Positions 4,401 through 7,104 of a stretch of DNA of 7,104 nt are shown piece by piece. The notes under the pieces were generated by a model that did no database searches, had not been told where the DNA came from, and was given only the letters and a program-made list of their open reading frames with translations. Source of the stretch: an uncultured Xanthomonas sp. (lineage in GTDB: Bacteria; Pseudomonadota; Gammaproteobacteria; Xanthomonadales; Xanthomonadaceae). Position numbers and translations under genes: made by a program. Location: NCBI GenBank assembly GCA_943912265.1, contig CALTTS010000041.1:1-7104 (forward strand), given 5' to 3'. Position 1 is the first letter of the stretch. Each line of letters begins with the position of its first letter.

Positions 4401-6872
4401 TCAGAACGAGCCGCTCAGGGTCAGCGAGAACGAACGCGGCGCCAAAACGCCGTATTTCGGGCTGGAGGCATAGGGCATCCACTTGCTACCCGTCTTGGTC
4501 TGGCCTTCATGGTTGCTGGTGGACGCCAGCCACGGCGTCGTGTAGGCATACGTGAATGCCTGACGATCGAGCAGGTTGAACACGTTGAGCTTGAGTGCCG
4601 GATCCTTCAGGAAACCGAAATCAGGCAGGTGCACGCCGGCATTGAAGCTGGTGACGGTATAACCGCCGACCTCTTCCACGTTCATGTAGTCACCGTAGCG
4701 GGCGCCCGAGTAACGCGTCTTGAGCGAGGCCCAGAACGTGCCATTGCTCCAGCTCAGGCGTGCGGTGGCGATGTTCTTCGGCGTGTTGACCAGCTGATTG
4801 CCGCCTACCGGGTAGGTACCATTGTCGCCGGCGGTCACTTCGTCAGTACGCACCTTGGACTCGGTATAGGTATAGGACAGATACCCCTTCCATTGCCGAT
4901 TGAAGGCATAGCTGCCTTCCCAGTTCACGCCACGCATGCGGACCTTGGGCACCCATATGTAGGTGTACAACCCATTGTCCTGGTCGTAGCTGTCCATCTG
5001 CTTGTTGCGGTAATCGCTCTGATAGAGCATCGCGGCCATGCCGAAGTCGGTGCCGTAATAGCGCCAGCCAAGATCGTGGGTGATCGCCGTCTCCGGCTTG
5101 GCAGTCTGCTCGCCTGCAGCGAGATTGATGGTGATCGCGTTGGTTTCCGGCACCCGGAAGGTCTTGCCCACGCCATAGAAGAACTGGTTGCGATCATCCA
5201 GCGCGTACTTCACGCCCAGGGTGGGGGTGAATTTGCTGTAAGAATTGTCGAAATCGACCGCGATTTCCTGCTGCGTTCCGTATGTGGCATTGGGCCACTG
5301 ATAGCTGTGACCACTGCGATTGGCGCGCATGTAGGCGGCGCCGAGATTCACCGTCCATTGGTCGGTCGGCGTCCAGTTGTCCTGGATGAAGTACTTCTCG
5401 ACCTTGGTGACGGTGTAGGTACGGAAGGTCTGCATCGGCGTGCCGTCTTGGTACTTCACCAAGCAGCTGTCAGTTTCATCCCAAACGTCGCAGGGCTCGC
5501 CAGTAGCCTGATCGACCAAGTTGTAGTCCTGCAGCGACGTTTTGCGCGAACGCTCGAACCAGGCGCCATAGGACAGGGTATGGTCCAGCCCGATGTTCTG
5601 AATGAACTTGGCCACCACGCCCGGCCGCGCGGTCTTGTTGCTGCTGAACCGGTAGGTCATGAAGTAGTTGCTGGTACTTGCAGTACCTGTCGGCACCTTG
5701 CCGTCGCCGTTCAAGTCGACGTTGGAGTAACCGAAGCGGTTATTGCCGTAGTTGCGGGTTTCCCGCAGCGCATAACCCTGACCCGAACCGCCATCGCCGT
5801 AGTAGTAGTACGGCACCACCGACAGTCGCAGGTTGTCAGTGATGGTGAATTCGCCATCCGCACTGACCATGATGTTGGAGTACGGATTGCGCGCCAGTTT
5901 CACGTAGTACTGGCCAATCGAGTAACCCTTGTTGCCCAGACCCGCATATGCGGTCGAATCCCAAGTTGCCTCGACCGGGTCATAGTCGTAATCCTGCTGG
6001 ATCTGCGTCTTGGTTCCACTCATGTAGCGCGCGTTCTGCTGGCGGCTGTACTGGAACGAGAAGCTGATCGAATTGAGATCGTTGATTTCCCACAGCGACT
6101 TGCCGTCGATCTTGGTCACGTCCAGATCGCCAGCGCCCTTCCACTTGTCCTTGGTGTTCTTCGACACCGACAGCCACGAGCGCACGGGGCCGGTATCGCC
6201 GGTGTTGAAACGGGCAAACGTGCGGCGATAGTCGTCACTGCCGAAGGACTGGGTGAAATCCACACCCATTTCATGCTTCGGGTCGATCGTCGACCAGGCG
6301 ATGTGGCCACCGGAAGCGCCCATGTCGGGCGAATCCACGTTCGGCGTGCCCTGCAACACGGTGATGTCGTTGTAGTTCTCGGCATCGCCGTACTGGGTGC
6401 CATAGACGGAATAGCTGCCGGTGTCGGTGATCGGTGCACCGTTGACGGTGACACCGATGGACGAAGCGTCAAAGCCGCGCAGGCTGTAGTTGCCGTTGGA
6501 CAGGCCCGAAGGGTCATCCGTGGATGCATCCACGCCCGGGATCGAATCGATCAACTGGGTGAAGTTGCTGCCGCCGGCCTCTTCCTGGATGGCCTCGCGG
6601 GTGATGGTCGAGATCGCCTTCGGTGCGGTCTGGATCATCATGCTGCCGCCACCGAGCACGGGGCTCTGCGCGGTGACTTCGATGCGGTCCAGCTCCTGCG
6701 CGCGGCGCGTGTCATATGCGGCCGTGGTGTTGGAGGTGCTGGACTCGGTGACGCGGCTTTCAGCCGCCTTCTTTTCCTGCTTGCCTGCATCCTGTGCCTG
6801 GGCGGTGTCGGCCAGGATCACGGCAAGCGCCATGCTCAATACGGAAACGGAAACGACAGAGCGGTGTTTCAT
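4401..6872 (-). CDS. TonB-dependent outer-membrane receptor
   Basis: Outer-membrane importer of 823 aa that takes up a scarce ligand using TonB-ExbBD energy. Signal peptide 1-26 ends in AQA. A Lys/Glu/Ser/Thr-rich stretch (28-60) precedes a TonB-box-like RIEVTAQ (63-69). The plug (about 80-195) shows SIPGV, LRGF, VNGAPI and VLQGTP; the rest is a 22-strand-type beta-barrel ending in the aromatic SGSF with terminal Phe823. There is no N-terminal signalling (STN) domain, so FecA-type sigma/anti-sigma control is unlikely. Loop features include an EF-hand-like DLNGDGKV (386-393), a Cys461-Cys470 pair, and Tyr-rich segments such as YYYY (355-358). The ATG at 6872 is chosen over an upstream in-frame ATG at 6950 because GAGGA sits 8 nt before it and a clean signal peptide follows. 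The downstream EEP lipoprotein may supply its ligand. Base composition is lower in GC than in the flanking genes. The ligand is unknown; siderophore, carbohydrate or phosphorylated compound are all possible. Confidence 0.95.
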   Translation of the reverse strand: MKHRSVVSVSVLSMALAVILADTAQAQDAGKQEKKAAESRVTESSTSNTTAAYDTRRAQELDRIEVTAQSPVLGGGSMMIQTAPKAISTITREAIQEEAGGSNFTQLIDSIPGVDASTDDPSGLSNGNYSLRGFDASSIGVTVNGAPITDTGSYSVYGTQYGDAENYNDITVLQGTPNVDSPDMGASGGHIAWSTIDPKHEMGVDFTQSFGSDDYRRTFARFNTGDTGPVRSWLSVSKNTKDKWKGAGDLDVTKIDGKSLWEINDLNSISFSFQYSRQQNARYMSGTKTQIQQDYDYDPVEATWDSTAYAGLGNKGYSIGQYYVKLARNPYSNIMVSADGEFTITDNLRLSVVPYYYYGDGGSGQGYALRETRNYGNNRFGYSNVDLNGDGKVPTGTASTSNYFMTYRFSSNKTARPGVVAKFIQNIGLDHTLSYGAWFERSRKTSLQDYNLVDQATGEPCDVWDETDSCLVKYQDGTPMQTFRTYTVTKVEKYFIQDNWTPTDQWTVNLGAAYMRANRSGHSYQWPNATYGTQQEIAVDFDNSYSKFTPTLGVKYALDDRNQFFYGVGKTFRVPETNAITINLAAGEQTAKPETAITHDLGWRYYGTDFGMAAMLYQSDYRNKQMDSYDQDNGLYTYIWVPKVRMRGVNWEGSYAFNRQWKGYLSYTYTESKVRTDEVTAGDNGTYPVGGNQLVNTPKNIATARLSWSNGTFWASLKTRYSGARYGDYMNVEEVGGYTVTSFNAGVHLPDFGFLKDPALKLNVFNLLDRQAFTYAYTTPWLASTSNHEGQTKTGSKWMPYASSPKYGVLAPRSFSLTLSGSF
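5799..5810 (-). repeat. Four-copy trinucleotide repeat inside the receptor gene
   Basis: Four tandem GTA units on the plus strand read as four TAC codons (Tyr355-Tyr358) on the minus strand. It is too short to be called a phase-variable tract, and any copy change would stay in frame. Confidence 0.6.
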
Positions 6873-6880
6873 CAAATACG

Positions 6881-6885
6881 TCCTC
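6881..6885 (-). promoter_or_regulatory. Ribosome binding site fixing the receptor start
   Basis: GAGGA on the minus strand, 8 nt before the ATG at 6872. It favours this start over the in-frame ATG at 6950, which would place extra residues before the signal peptide and lies inside the leader hairpin region. Confidence 0.75.
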
Positions 6886-6901
6886 GGTGACCTTCTCTGG
6901 G

Positions 6902-6943
6902 AAAAAGAAAAACAGCCCCTGGGGCAGGACGGGATTCCTGCCC
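6902..6943 (-). promoter_or_regulatory. Leader hairpin plus T-rich tract before the receptor gene (possible attenuator)
   Basis: On the minus strand GGGCAGGA (6943-6936) pairs perfectly with TCCTGCCC (6929-6922) around a 6-nt loop. Nine nucleotides later comes TTTTTCTTTTT (6912-6902), then the ribosome binding site at 6885-6881. The intervening CAGGGGCTG can add an imperfect outer pairing (GGC at about 6917-6915 with GCC at about 6948-6946), which would bring the stem close to the T-tract. A competing fold pairs GCCC with GGGC around the CAGCCCC/GGGGCAG near-palindrome (6913-6927). This could be a conditional terminator in the leader or a simple leader stem; no known riboswitch class is recognised. 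Confidence 0.45.
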
Positions 6944-7030
6944 TTGGCATCGTGATACCGGAAGCATCTGGCGCTCCTCCCCCGCCACTGGAGGGGATTT
7001 CGCACAGGCACGCATGCGGAGCCTGATGGA

Positions 7031-7039
7031 ATTACACCA
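7031..7039 (-). promoter_or_regulatory. Candidate extended -10 promoter of the receptor gene
   Basis: On the minus strand TGG-TGTAAT has a TGn extension and a hexamer matching TATAAT at five of six bases. Transcription would start near 7024, giving a leader of about 150 nt. A convincing -35 hexamer is not seen at 16-18 bp spacing (the best is TTCCTT at 16 bp), consistent with an extended -10 promoter or one needing an activator. Confidence 0.4.
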
Positions 7040-7078
7040 GAGCGTGACTGTTAAGGAAGGTCTGAACAACCCGCTCTG
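7038..7078. repeat. Inverted repeat overlapping the receptor promoter
   Basis: CAGAGCG (7038-7044) and CGCTCTG (7072-7078) are perfect 7-bp inverted copies separated by 27 bp. One arm overlaps the TG extension of the candidate -10 and the other lies upstream of the -35 region. The placement would suit a regulator, but the wide spacing and short arms leave chance as a real possibility. Confidence 0.3.
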
Positions 7079-7095
7079 CCGCCCGGATTGCGGCA
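7077..7095. repeat. Short inverted repeat near the right edge
   Basis: TGCCGC (7077-7082) and GCGGCA (7090-7095) form a 6-bp stem with a 7-nt loop. It is partly shared with the larger inverted repeat and lies at the window edge, so it may belong to an element continuing beyond 7104. Confidence 0.25.
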
Positions 7096-7104
7096 TCGTG
7101 GCGC

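Noticed and set aside
5799..5810. Phase-variable simple repeat in the receptor gene
   Set aside because: Only four trinucleotide units; any change would add or remove Tyr without shifting frame.
4509..6890. A 793-codon open frame on the + strand antisense to the TonB receptor
   Set aside because: It is codon-aligned with the receptor, so its stops would need TTA, CTA or TCA codons in the receptor, which this genome avoids. It shows no domain, signal peptide or ribosome binding site, while the receptor on the other strand is fully recognisable.
6922..7000. Cobalamin riboswitch in the receptor leader (GCCACTG at 6984-6990 and a B12-box-like GGGCAGGA)
   Set aside because: GCCACTG is on the + strand, opposite to the receptor transcript. 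The minus-strand AGGGCAGGA...CCTGCC only loosely resembles the B12 box, the other conserved helices are absent, and the receptor is much longer than BtuB.
6872..7096. Possible 74-codon minus-strand gene upstream of the receptor
   Set aside because: It overlaps the leader hairpin, candidate promoter and inverted repeats, has no good ribosome binding site and encodes no recognisable sequence.

Overview
The window is a high-GC bacterial chromosome segment that looks like Xanthomonadaceae/Lysobacteraceae (Stenotrophomonas, Xanthomonas, Luteimonas or Lysobacter relatives). That placement is an inference. It rests on very GC-biased codon use, near-absence of TTA, CTA and TCA codons, a leaderless-type promoter on dusB, and a large TonB-dependent receptor paired with a secreted lipoprotein. 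It contains five protein genes and no RNA gene, IS element, CRISPR array or phage gene that I can support.

Left part (1-1900, + strand): the 3' portion of a concentrative nucleoside transporter (NupC/CNT family, cut by the window edge), followed after 43 bp by a ribokinase-like PfkB sugar kinase. Together they look like a nucleoside uptake and ribose salvage operon. The nucleoside-cleaving enzyme the pathway needs is not in view and would probably lie upstream. Positions 1901-2255 are non-coding and hold a hairpin around the rbsK stop codon, a 15-bp interrupted palindrome, a small GC hairpin and a -10 element set exactly one start-site distance before dusB.

Middle (2256-3254, + strand): dusB, a complete FMN-dependent tRNA-dihydrouridine synthase, probably translated from a leaderless mRNA. 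It converges on the minus-strand block. The 70-bp gap holds an intrinsic terminator whose U-tract serves the minus strand.

Right part (3325-7104, - strand): a TonB-dependent outer-membrane receptor (823 aa) followed by a lipoprotein of the endonuclease/exonuclease/phosphatase (EEP) superfamily (317 aa). A strong 12-bp stem separates them. The receptor has a leader of roughly 150 nt with a candidate extended -10 promoter, a perfect 8-bp hairpin and a T-rich tract before the ribosome binding site, so attenuation is possible. The receptor gene is visibly less GC-rich than its neighbours.

The most interesting unit is the receptor plus EEP lipoprotein pair. It may be a scavenging module in which the lipoprotein hydrolyses a phosphodiester or phosphomonoester and the receptor imports a product. 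Its substrate cannot be read from the sequence. The other genes are ordinary housekeeping or catabolic functions.
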